Source of the DNA: JAGOFO01 sp964522105
GTDB taxonomy: Bacteria > Myxococcota_A > UBA9042 > DTJE01
Length of the DNA stretch: 64,000 nucleotides
Direction: 5' to 3'
Assembly (NCBI GenBank): GCA_964522105.1
Contig: CAZFVA010000009.1
Coordinates: 38,074 to 102,073 of the forward strand
Positions 55,752 to 63,779 of this stretch are shown here, piece after piece (position 1 is the first letter of the stretch; each line of letters opens with the position of its first letter). Both the position numbers and the translations under genes were made by a program. The notes under the pieces are model-generated. The model ran no database searches. It had not been told where the DNA came from and saw nothing but the letters and a program-made list of their open reading frames with translations.

Positions 55752-56858
55752 TTACCAGTCAAACCAGAAAATAATCGAGAATATGGCGTCAGCCGCAATT
55801 ACCGTGAATATTGATTGAACGACGGATGAAGTCGTGGCAGTTCCGACGCCTTCCGCGCCGCCATGAACCCGGAAGCCGCGATGCGCGCCGATAAAAACGA
55901 TAATCCACGCAAATGAAACGCTTTTGATCAGGCCGGTTACGATGTCCTTGACGGTCAAGGCGCTCCAGAGTTCCTTCATGAATGCTGTTGTACCAAGATC
56001 CAGATAGGTGACAGCAACGAAAAGCCCGCCAACGATGCCAAGCGCTACCGACATGATCGACAGCAACGGTTGTGTCAGCGTGATGGCAAGAAAGCGGGGC
56101 ACGACCAGGTGGCGTATCGGGTTGATGCCCATAGTCTTAAGTGCATCAACTTCTTCAGTAATTACCATCGTCGAGATTTCGGCTGCAATCGAAGAACCGC
56201 AGCGACCGGCGACCAGGATTGCGGTCATCAGGGGGCCCATTTCACGGGCCATCGCGATTCCGACGAAGTCAGCCAGATATATGTCTGCCCCGAACTGCCG
56301 CAACTGGGCTGCCGACTGAAGGGCAACGGTCAGGCCGACCAGAAGCGAAATAAGCGCGACAATCCCGAATGATTCCAAGCCGATGCGAACCATCTGATCC
56401 AGGACAAATTCTGATTTGACGCGGTTTTGTTTGTTCCAGATGCCGGTGAAGGTCAGATAAACTGTGTCAACGAACAGAACCAGAAGCTCAACAACGCCTT
56501 CAAGAAGGTTGTCAATTACGTTTCCGGTTTGCTCGAATATGTTGGCGCGAGGTGCTTTGACTGTTTCATCCAGAATCGGAATCTTGAACAATTTCAAGGC
56601 TTCCCGGGCGCCTGAACTGACTCCTGTTACTTTCAGGACGGCCCCTTTGCGGCGGGCTGTTTCTGCGATAACGCGGCAGAGGGCGGCTCCGGCGCTATCC
56701 ATGCTGGAGACTTCGGTCAGGTCCAGTTCAATCGTGGGGTTGGGTGCCATTCGGACCGATGCCGGAATGGCGTGGTATTTGGCCGCGACCGTATGGCGAT
56801 CGACTGCACCATCAAGCTTGATGTTCAAAATCGGCTGGTTTGTGGAAGGCGAAGTCAT
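55752..56858 (-). CDS. mlaE: MlaE-family permease with N-terminal STAS domain
   Basis: This is a 368-residue inner-membrane permease. The N-terminal STAS domain (about 1-95; IELDLTEVSSMDSAGAALCRV is its core strand and helix) replaces the separate MlaB subunit of E. coli. The MlaE domain (about 110-368) has FGADIYLADFVGIAMAREMGPLMTAIL and the glycine-rich helix AGRCGSSIAAEISTM with EEVDAL, the coupling helix contacting MlaF. The ATG at 56858 is preferred because it lies downstream of the likely promoter; an upstream in-frame start at 56912 would precede it. Confidence 0.9.
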   Translation of the reverse strand: MTSPSTNQPILNIKLDGAVDRHTVAAKYHAIPASVRMAPNPTIELDLTEVSSMDSAGAALCRVIAETARRKGAVLKVTGVSSGAREALKLFKIPILDETVKAPRANIFEQTGNVIDNLLEGVVELLVLFVDTVYLTFTGIWNKQNRVKSEFVLDQMVRIGLESFGIVALISLLVGLTVALQSAAQLRQFGADIYLADFVGIAMAREMGPLMTAILVAGRCGSSIAAEISTMVITEEVDALKTMGINPIRHLVVPRFLAITLTQPLLSIMSVALGIVGGLFVAVTYLDLGTTAFMKELWSALTVKDIVTGLIKSVSFAWIIVFIGAHRGFRVHGGAEGVGTATTSSVVQSIFTVIAADAIFSIIFWFDW

Positions 56859-56898
56859 CGTATACCCGGATATGGCACATAGATTGTCACGCACGATC

Positions 56899-56926
56899 AT
56901 TATAGCGGTCAAGAATTCAGCGTCAT
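56899..56926 (-). promoter_or_regulatory. putative promoter of the mla operon
   Basis: On the minus strand an exact TATAAT (complement of 56899-56904) lies 16 bases after ATGACG (complement of 56921-56926). A start near 56892 would leave a leader of about 34 bases to the ATG at 56858. Confidence 0.5.
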
Positions 56927-56981
56927 CAGTCCGTTATCATGATGATTTGGTTCGCCCGGGCAGGGCAGGTGCAGCAGGATA

Positions 56982-58441
56982 TTATCGGGCTGCCGCTTTT
57001 TCAAACGCCTCGCGGTTGATGCGTTTACAGACAAGAGCGTGGATCGCGGACGAGATCCGGTTAAGGCCGTGAAACATCTCGTCGCGGTCGGCCGCTGCCA
57101 TGTGGGTGTCGCCGCCGTGGGCGTCAATTGCGGCAATTTCAACGTCACGGCTGACGGCGCGCAGCAGGTTTAATTTCACCACTGTCGGCCCCATCGATGC
57201 TTCGGGCATTATCCAGCCGACGCTTAAGAATCTTTTGGTGTTATGTGACAGCTTCTGAAGTTCATCGCCGTTCAATCCGCCGACCACCAACTGCGGCATC
57301 GGGGCCCCTGTAACCTCGGCTGCAAGCAGCCTGCGAAGGTAATTCAGGATGTCGCCAAGGTCCTTTGCGATGTCGCCAAGGCCTTCCGCAATTGCAGCCT
57401 GCTGGGCATCAAGGACGTGGGCCTGAAACAGGTCCAGTTTTCCACGGAAACGGATGGCCGGATGGTTCTTTGCGACCAGGGATCTGTTGTCAAAAAGATG
57501 TGTAAATCCGTTAGGTTTGCTGTCAAGCTCTAAACCGCTTTCCATGATGCGGTACGGCTTCGTTTTCGTCTTGTCGATGCCGGCGCGTTCGCGGCCGAAC
57601 TTTTCGGTCAGGCATACAAGGTCCTGACGTGGNNNNNNNNNNNNNNNNNNNNNNNNNNNNNNNNNNNNNNNNNNNNNNNNNNNNNNNNNNNNNNNNNNNN
57701 NNNNNNNNNNNNNNNNNNNNNNNNNNNNNNNNTGCCGGCGCGTTCGCGGCCGAACTTTTCGGTCAGGCATACAAGGTCCTGACGTGGCGTGACTTCGCGG
57801 GGTGATGCTGCCATCTCCAGAACTTTCTGCTGAAACGCCGCTGCCGCCGCCTCAACCGCAACAATATCGCCGACCAGAAGGCCTCCGGCGAAGTTGGTTT
57901 CAGACGGGGGCGCGAAAAACAGCTTCATTTCGACATCGGACACTTTCAGGGCGGCATCAAGCGCGACCATCGCTTCAATCGGCGGGGCAATCAGGTACGC
58001 CATCGGGGTGCCCGGTTCTACCCCGGCCAGCTTTGACAGATATCTGCCGGTGCTCGGTATGACGTGCGGGAAGAATATCAGCGAGCACTCGTCGTTAGCC
58101 GAATAGAACCACGCCTTGTGGTCCAGGTAGCGCAGCGCCGCCTGCAGTGCGGAATTGACGCTTTCTTCGTCAGCTGCCGCGAAGATGCCGATGACTTCGC
58201 CTGATAGCGGACCGGAAGCGTGCGCCGAACCGGCGTAAAAGCTTCTTCCATAGACTACATCTACGTCTGCGGCCTTCGTACCCTCGTCAAGCGCGGCATA
58301 AAGGGCGTCGTCACTGCTGCAGGTCAGCAGGCCGATGGCCCGGTGGTGGTCGGCAAGTTTAAGGTCCCGCGCAAGCTGCGGATCGATGTTCGGTATGACT
58401 CTAAGTCCAAGTACCCGTGGTTTAACTGGTTCGAGGATCAT
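56982..58441 (-). CDS. EutL shell protein fused to EutT cobalamin adenosyltransferase (interrupted by assembly gap)
   Basis: Residues about 1-215 match EutL, the two-domain (tandem BMC) trimeric shell protein of ethanolamine microcompartments: VIPNIDPQLARDLKL, SSDDALYAALDEGTKAADVDVVYGRSFYAGSAH (features only), GTPMAYLIAPPIEA and PPSETNFAGGLL. The last about 190 residues match EutT, which makes adenosylcobalamin for EutBC: THLFDNRSLVAKNHP, FRGKLDLFQA, VGGLNGDELQKLSHN, PEASMG, LNLLRAVSRDVE and LNRISSAIHAL. A gap of 100 N (57633-57732) lies between, flanked by identical 55-bp copies that encode the same PRQDLVCLTEKFGRERAG. Collapsing 155 bases gives one frame of 434 residues. The EutT Cys-rich (CCxxC) segment is absent. 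Confidence 0.8.
57578..57787. repeat. scaffold gap 2: 100 N between identical 55-bp copies
   Basis: Bases 57578-57632 and 57733-57787 are identical over 55 bp, starting TGCCGGCGCGTTCG and ending CCTGACGTGG, around exactly 100 N. The copy length equals that of gap 1, pointing to an assembler overlap of 55 bases. Confidence 0.9.
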
Positions 58442-58446
58442 CGTTT

Positions 58447-59331
58447 TTAGCCGTTGGCATCGACGCCGGTTTTACGTTCACGAAGCGCCTTCAAGCAGCC
58501 TTCGACCAGTTTGGCCGCGGCTTCTTCGCACTTCAGCCCTCCACGATGGATATTGGAAGTGACGTCGCGCATTGCTTCGTTGAAGTTGCGGACCTTCATG
58601 TAAGTCACGTAACCGCCCATGGATTCAGACGTTTTCAGGCCGGGGCGTTCACCGACAAGCAGCAGGGAACACTCGGCCCCGGTCAGGCGCGCGACTTCAT
58701 CAGCCACGACGACTCGACCAAGTGAAACGGCAAAGGTGGTGCCCGTTCTGACGCCGGCCCTGGTCAGGCCTTCGATGATTAAAGGCAGTATTGTCGGGAT
58801 GTTGGCGTTCAACGCGGTCGCGCTGAGCCCGTCAACCAGGATTATCTGGACCTGCGGTGATTTCTGTCCGGCCTTTTTGACCTTTTCAACCGATTCCGGG
58901 TCCAGCTTTCTGCCAAGATCGGGCCTTTTCAGGAATTCGGCGCGATCTTTTGCAGCAGAATGCAGGTGAACAATATTCAATGTTTTCAGAACGTTTTCAT
59001 CAATCAGCGAATTTACGGCGTCTTTTGCGGCGGCGTGGTCTTCACGGAACTGCAGGCACGTTTCGGTGCGCGGGCGAATTCCGCAGCGGCCGACACCAAG
59101 GCGGGCAGGTGTGGCGGCAAGATAGTGGGCGCGGTTGCCTTCGGGAAGCCAGTTCTGTAACGCAGGCGGCAGCGGCATCGGCACGCCGGCCCAGTCGGCC
59201 ACGCGTTTTGCCAGCTTCAAGTCTTCGGCAGGCCTTTTGCCACCGGGCTGAAACTTCGCAGGAGCGTTCTGCTTCTGCAACGCCTCGACGACGGCTGCGG
59301 TCACCATGTCTTGAATCTGCTTGTCGTCCAT
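58447..59331 (-). CDS. eutC: ethanolamine ammonia-lyase small subunit
   Basis: With EutB it forms the adenosylcobalamin-dependent lyase converting ethanolamine to acetaldehyde and ammonia. The 294-residue protein has the family stretches TPARLGVGRCGIRPRTETCL, FREDHAAAKDAV, RPDLGRKL, QIILVDGLSA, GTTFAVSLGRV and LLLVGERPGLKTSES, ending SNIHRGG. The first 20 residues form an amphipathic helix (MDDKQIQDMVTAAVVEAL) followed by an Ala/Pro/Gly linker, like the encapsulation peptide of enterobacterial EutC. It lies nine bases after eutB and five bases before the eutL-eutT gene. Confidence 0.95.
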   Translation of the reverse strand: MDDKQIQDMVTAAVVEALQKQNAPAKFQPGGKRPAEDLKLAKRVADWAGVPMPLPPALQNWLPEGNRAHYLAATPARLGVGRCGIRPRTETCLQFREDHAAAKDAVNSLIDENVLKTLNIVHLHSAAKDRAEFLKRPDLGRKLDPESVEKVKKAGQKSPQVQIILVDGLSATALNANIPTILPLIIEGLTRAGVRTGTTFAVSLGRVVVADEVARLTGAECSLLLVGERPGLKTSESMGGYVTYMKVRNFNEAMRDVTSNIHRGGLKCEEAAAKLVEGCLKALRERKTGVDANG

Positions 59332-59340
59332 ATCTTCCCG

Positions 59341-60702
59341 CTACAGGAACAGGCCCATGTTGCCTGCGGATGTCGTAAGTTTTCCGTCCTTCATCAGGCC
59401 CATGCGTTCCATCCACTGTTCAAATTCAGGGGTGGGGCGCAGGCCGAGCAGCTCGCGGACGGACGCGTTGTCATGGAAGCTGGTCGACTGGTAGTTCAGC
59501 ATGATGTCGTCGCCCATCGGCAGACCCATGAAGAAATTGCAGCCGGCAGCGCCAAGGATGATTGCAAGATTTTCGTTGTCGTTCTGGTCGGCGTCCATGT
59601 GGTTCGTGTAGCACACGTCGCAGCCCATCGGTAACCCGTGGAATTTACCCATGAAATGGTCTTCAAGTCCGGCGCGCGCGACCTGTCTGCCGTTGAACAG
59701 ATATTCAGGTCCGATGAAGCCGACGACCGTGTTGACCATGAACGGGTTGTAGTGGCGGGCCAGCCCGTAGCAGCGGGCCTCCATCGTCACCTGATCTGAA
59801 TTGTGGTGGCCGCCCGAGCTTAGTTCCGAGCCCTGGCCGGTCTCAAAGTACATCAGGTTCGGGCCGGGTGCCGTCGCCAGTTCGTTCATCATTGCGGTGC
59901 CTTCCGCCAGCATCGCGTTGTTGATGCCGAAGGCGTTGCAACTGATTTCACTGCCTGCAAGGCTCTGGAACATCACGTCCATCGGGGCGCCTTTGCGAAG
60001 GGCCTCCATCTGAGTCGTGATGTGGGCCAGGCAGCATATCTGGGTCGGGACGCCGAACGCCCGTGTCAGGTCGTAAAGTCTGCGCAGGATGGCCGAAGTC
60101 GCTTCCCACGTGTCAGTAACAGGGTTGACGCCGATCAGCGCGTCGCCCATGCCCCATGACAGGCCTTCCATGGCGGATGCCAGGATGCCGTCAGGGTTGT
60201 CAGTCGTGTGGTTTGGCTGAAGGCGGACCGAAAAGCGGCCGCGCAGGCCAAGCGTTGTGTTGGCGTGAGTGATGACGCGGATTTTCGACGCAGCAAGCGC
60301 CAGATCCATGTTGGTCATCAGTTTGGCGACAGCAGCGATACATTCGCTTGTAAGTCCCCGTCCCAGCACAAGAAGATCTTCGCCTGATGTTGAACCTGAC
60401 AGGATGTGTTCGCGAAGCTGGGCGATGTTCCAGTCTTTGACCTTAGCGAACGTGGCCTTGTCCAGGTCGTCCTCGATCAGTCTGGTGACTTCGTCCTTTT
60501 CATACGGCGCCGCAGGGTTTTCCCTGATATCATTCAGTGTCAGGTCGGCCAGAACACGCTTCGCCGCGACGCGTTCCATGTCGCTGTCTGCGGCCACGCC
60601 GGCAAGTTGGTCCCCGGACTTAAGTTCGTTAGCCTTCGACATGACGGTTTTTACGTCCGCGAAGGTGAATTGATTGTTTTTTACTGTTGAAGTCAGCTTC
60701 AT
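59341..60702 (-). CDS. eutB: ethanolamine ammonia-lyase large subunit
   Basis: The catalytic TIM-barrel subunit, 453 residues, normal length. Recognisable stretches are KANELKSGDQLAGVAA near the start, FSVRLQPNHTTDNPDGI, EGLSWGMGDALIGVNPV, VPTQICCLAHITTQ, SLAGSEISCNAFGIN, FETGQGSELSSGGHHNSDQ (features only), GLPMGCDVCYTNHMDADQND and PMGDDIMLNYQSTSFHDN. It is the first gene of eutB-eutC-eutLT. No reactivase (eutA), regulator or aldehyde dehydrogenase gene is adjacent. I saw no convincing promoter or ribosome site in the 53 bases upstream. Confidence 0.96.
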   Translation of the reverse strand: MKLTSTVKNNQFTFADVKTVMSKANELKSGDQLAGVAADSDMERVAAKRVLADLTLNDIRENPAAPYEKDEVTRLIEDDLDKATFAKVKDWNIAQLREHILSGSTSGEDLLVLGRGLTSECIAAVAKLMTNMDLALAASKIRVITHANTTLGLRGRFSVRLQPNHTTDNPDGILASAMEGLSWGMGDALIGVNPVTDTWEATSAILRRLYDLTRAFGVPTQICCLAHITTQMEALRKGAPMDVMFQSLAGSEISCNAFGINNAMLAEGTAMMNELATAPGPNLMYFETGQGSELSSGGHHNSDQVTMEARCYGLARHYNPFMVNTVVGFIGPEYLFNGRQVARAGLEDHFMGKFHGLPMGCDVCYTNHMDADQNDNENLAIILGAAGCNFFMGLPMGDDIMLNYQSTSFHDNASVRELLGLRPTPEFEQWMERMGLMKDGKLTTSAGNMGLFL

Positions 60703-60755
60703 AGCGTCGGTAGATTAGCTTATAGACTGGTACCGGTCAATCGGATTGAAGTAGA

Positions 60756-62480
60756 TCAGAATTCCGTCGGCGGTACGATCACGTCGCGGCCGACGTTCTT
60801 TTCAAGCCAGCAGTTTTCAAGGGCCATAGCGTCCAGATCTGTGTTCAGGAAGCACGTCAGTGCGTCGCCGTAATCGCACACAATCGGTTCGCTGCGGATG
60901 TTGAACGAAGTGTTCAGCAGTACCGGTGTGCCGGTCTTCTGGCCGAAACGCTCGATCAGCCCGTAAAACAGTGGATTGCTTTCGCGTGATACGGTCTGCA
61001 GGCGCGCCGTTCCATCGACGTGCGTGATTGACGGCAGCAGTTCCACTTTGTCCGGTCGCGTGTTTGAAACAAGCAGCATGTACGGGCTTTCAAACGGCGG
61101 GTCGAAGTAGTCGCCCACCTTTTCCTTCAGTACGACCGGCGCAAAGGGCCGGAACCATTCACGATGTTTGACGCGAGCGTTAAGGACATCCTTCATGTCG
61201 GGCAGGGTCGGGTTCGCCAGAATCGACCGGTTTCCCAGCGCACGCGGACCGTACTCCATGCGTCCCTGGACCCAGCCGACTATCTTGCCATTTGCCAGAG
61301 CTGCCGCGCCGCGTCCAATCAGTTCGTCGCGGTTGGCTGTCACACGGTGCGGAATTCCGCGCAGTGCAAGAAACGCTTCGACTTCGGCCGGGTCATTGGC
61401 TGGCCCCAGGAAGGCGTTTTCCATTCTCCAGACGCGCGGTTTGCCAAGAATATGATGGTAGTAGCCCAGCGCGGCGCCCAGGGAACCGCCATCGTCGCCT
61501 GATGCCGGCTGTATGAAAATTTCGTCAAATGGAAGCTCATTCAGGATGCGGCCGTTGGCCACGCTGTTCAGGCCGACACCACCGGCGATGCACAGGCGTT
61601 TCAGACCTGTTTCCTGTTGCAGGTGCCGCGCGGCGTTCATCGCGATCGTTTCCACCGCCAGTTGCAGACTGGCCGCAATGTCTTTGTCGCGCTGGGTGAT
61701 TTCGCTTTCGGGTACGCGGGGCGCGCCGAACTGGTCGGTGAATTTCCGACTGTACATCACCATGTCGCGATGGAAATCAAAGTAATCGAGGTTCAGGCGG
61801 AAGCTGCCGTCGTCGCGGATGTCGAGCAGCGTCTTCAGCATCCAGTCGGCGTACACGGGCTGCCCGTACGATGCCAGCCCCATCGTCTTGCCTTCGCCGC
61901 CGTTGACCCGGAATCCCAGGTACGCCGTAATCGTGCTGTAAAGCAGGCCCAGGCTGTGCGGGTAACGTAGCTCGTGCATCAGATTCAGGCGCGTTCCACG
62001 GCCGACGCCGCGAGTCATTGTCGCCCACTCGCCGACGCCGTCCATCGTAAGGATGGCAGCTTCGTCAAAACCTGATGCAAAGAAGGTGCTTGAAGCGTGC
62101 GCATAATGATGATCCATGAACGCAATTTTTCCTGAATAATCAAGATGTTCACGAATCATCTGACGGATGAAAAGCTTGTATTTCAGCCACAGCGGAATTG
62201 AATCGGCGAACAACCGGTATCCGCGGGGAAACGCTTCGATGTTCATCGTCACGATGCGTTCGAATTTCAGCAGCGGTTTTTCATAAAAGACAACGACATC
62301 AATGTCTTTAACTTCAATGCCGCCTATCTTCAGGCAGGCCGCGATAGCCTGTTCCGGGAAATCGAGTGAATGTTTCTGACGCGAAAAACGTTCTTCTTCC
62401 GACGCCGCGACGACCTGACCGTCCATCACCAGGCAGGCCGATGAATCGTGATACATGAAGGACAGACCCAATATGTTCAT
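60756..62480 (-). CDS. carbamoyltransferase (NodU/CmcH/TobZ family)
   Basis: This is a 574-residue enzyme that transfers a carbamoyl group from carbamoyl phosphate, through carbamoyl-adenylate, to a hydroxyl of a small molecule or sugar. The N-terminal Kae1-like domain has GLSFMYHDSSACLV, EEERFSRQKHS and the metal/ATP motif DHHYAHASSTFF; later GGVGLNSVANGRI and the C-terminal domain signature GRMEYGPRALGNRSIL with LNTSFN. The full length matches family members. It is the last gene in an apparent operon with the SxtJ-like, PP-loop, DUF5989 and SGNH genes; the acceptor is not known. Confidence 0.93.
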   Translation of the reverse strand: MNILGLSFMYHDSSACLVMDGQVVAASEEERFSRQKHSLDFPEQAIAACLKIGGIEVKDIDVVVFYEKPLLKFERIVTMNIEAFPRGYRLFADSIPLWLKYKLFIRQMIREHLDYSGKIAFMDHHYAHASSTFFASGFDEAAILTMDGVGEWATMTRGVGRGTRLNLMHELRYPHSLGLLYSTITAYLGFRVNGGEGKTMGLASYGQPVYADWMLKTLLDIRDDGSFRLNLDYFDFHRDMVMYSRKFTDQFGAPRVPESEITQRDKDIAASLQLAVETIAMNAARHLQQETGLKRLCIAGGVGLNSVANGRILNELPFDEIFIQPASGDDGGSLGAALGYYHHILGKPRVWRMENAFLGPANDPAEVEAFLALRGIPHRVTANRDELIGRGAAALANGKIVGWVQGRMEYGPRALGNRSILANPTLPDMKDVLNARVKHREWFRPFAPVVLKEKVGDYFDPPFESPYMLLVSNTRPDKVELLPSITHVDGTARLQTVSRESNPLFYGLIERFGQKTGTPVLLNTSFNIRSEPIVCDYGDALTCFLNTDLDAMALENCWLEKNVGRDVIVPPTEF

Positions 62481-62500
62481 GCGCGCATCCTCACAGGCAA

Positions 62501-62836
62501 TTAGAACGGGTCACCAATCCCGGCATCCAGTACTTCCGGCGTTTCACGTGGAACCCAGTAAGTGGCAGAACCGGTCGGCGGTGCCATCCGCGAGCGACCG
62601 CTGCCAAGCGTCAGAAGTAACTTGCTTGGTGGAAATCCAAGCCAGAAAACGGCCCGCAGGATAACTTTGTTCCAGAATCGAAGCTGCGGTGCCATGAATA
62701 CAGCCGCGCTGGCTTTAAGTGGATTTGTAAAGAAATTCAATGTCTTGCCAAAGAATAAACGCGCCCGGTACGGAAGCACAAGCGCGATGGCGCAGACCAT
62801 GAAGCCGCTGAACCTAAACCACAGACGTCGCCACAT
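62501..62836 (-). CDS. SxtJ-like small membrane protein
   Basis: This 111-residue protein has two to three hydrophobic helices (about 8-28, 55-80) and a C-terminal tail containing SATYWVPR, the sYWxxR ending typical of SxtJ family proteins found next to carbamoyltransferases in saxitoxin and exopolysaccharide clusters. Its function is not established. It overlaps the upstream PP-loop gene by 23 bases and ends 20 bases before the carbamoyltransferase. Confidence 0.6.
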   Translation of the reverse strand: MWRRLWFRFSGFMVCAIALVLPYRARLFFGKTLNFFTNPLKASAAVFMAPQLRFWNKVILRAVFWLGFPPSKLLLTLGSGRSRMAPPTGSATYWVPRETPEVLDAGIGDPF

Positions 62837-63605
62837 TTGTGGGTTCCTCCTTTTCGATGAGGATGGCCAGCGCGCCCGATGCCTGGTCCACGTATTCGCG
62901 GCTGAGGCGGGTCATCAGGCCAATCTTGTCGGCATAGAACGGGGCCATTCGGTTTTCCCAGGCCTGGAAGTCCACATGCGGTTGGGTGTGGCGCATAAAC
63001 ATCGCGTACAGAACCTGCTGCTGGCATGTCATCTGGTGGTCCAGCTTTGTCCCTTTCACCTTCGGAGCCCGGGCGTACCGCAGGTCGTAAAGAACCTGCT
63101 CAACCGTCTCACCTTCTTCGTAAATCGGATTTTCGTATGTCACGCCGAAGGCACCGTAGAACCGGCGCAGTGGACCAAGCATGATGACTTCGTTCTGTTC
63201 AGGATATAAGTGAGCCGTGCGCACCGCGCCGTCAGCCAGGTATGGGATTTTTTCATCAAGGCAGAAGTGCAGGGCGCGCCAGTGGAACGACAGCTTGCAC
63301 AGGCCACAGTGGGACAGGACCAGCGAGCCGTACTGCATTACCCGGCTGATGTAGTGTTCGTACAACAGAAACTTCAGCAGTTCGTCGGTTTTGAATGTGT
63401 GCAGGCGGAACTTGTCGGTCTTGCCGAAATAGCGGTTCAGTCGCTCAACATGCGCCTGCACGTTGTCGACTCCGGACAGCCCGCGTCTGGTCATTGTCAG
63501 CAGTTCTACATGTTCGAAGCGTTCGCCCGTCCTGATGGCGGCCAGCGAAGAATCTGAGCCACCTGAAAACAGCAGGGCACCACGTGGTTGTAAGTCAGCC
63601 GTCAT
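62814..63605 (-). CDS. PP-loop ATP pyrophosphatase (ExsB/QueC-like)
   Basis: This 263-residue protein begins with an N-type ATP pyrophosphatase loop, LLFSGGSDSSLAAI (about 12-24), used to adenylate a carbonyl. A CGLCK pair (about 99-103) could bind metal. Downstream sequence does not follow the QueC pattern closely (no CxxxCxxC tail), so the substrate is open: relatives include QueC, TtuA/TilS-like and asparagine synthase-type enzymes. Its position inside a carbamoyltransferase operon suggests it acts on the same product. Its end overlaps the SxtJ-like gene. Confidence 0.75.
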   Translation of the reverse strand: MTADLQPRGALLFSGGSDSSLAAIRTGERFEHVELLTMTRRGLSGVDNVQAHVERLNRYFGKTDKFRLHTFKTDELLKFLLYEHYISRVMQYGSLVLSHCGLCKLSFHWRALHFCLDEKIPYLADGAVRTAHLYPEQNEVIMLGPLRRFYGAFGVTYENPIYEEGETVEQVLYDLRYARAPKVKGTKLDHQMTCQQQVLYAMFMRHTQPHVDFQAWENRMAPFYADKIGLMTRLSREYVDQASGALAILIEKEEPTNVATSVV

Positions 63606-63614
63606 CGGTCCTCT

Positions 63615-63779
63615 TTAGAAAATTGCATAAAAGAATGGAATAAGAGCCGGGGATTCCAGCACCACCAGTAATATCAGAGCAATCAGCAGAGTAAACAGTA
63701 ATGGCACCAGAAACCATGCCTTGCGGCGCTTGACCATGCGGGCCCAGTCGCCCAGTAACGCTATTTTGCTGTGTCCCAT
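63615..63779 (-). CDS. DUF5989 family small membrane protein
   Basis: This 54-residue frame was read by eye and is below the usual size cutoff. It starts MGHSKIALLGDWARM, has a basic stretch (KRRKAW), one transmembrane helix (FLVPLLFTLLIALILLVVL) and ends SPALIPFFYAIF, which is the DUF5989 pattern (rKxWxxP ... SxxxPFxYxxF). Such proteins accompany SxtJ and carbamoyltransferase genes. It overlaps the end of the SGNH hydrolase gene by 19 bases and is followed by the PP-loop gene nine bases later. Confidence 0.75.
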   Translation of the reverse strand: MGHSKIALLGDWARMVKRRKAWFLVPLLFTLLIALILLVVLESPALIPFFYAIF

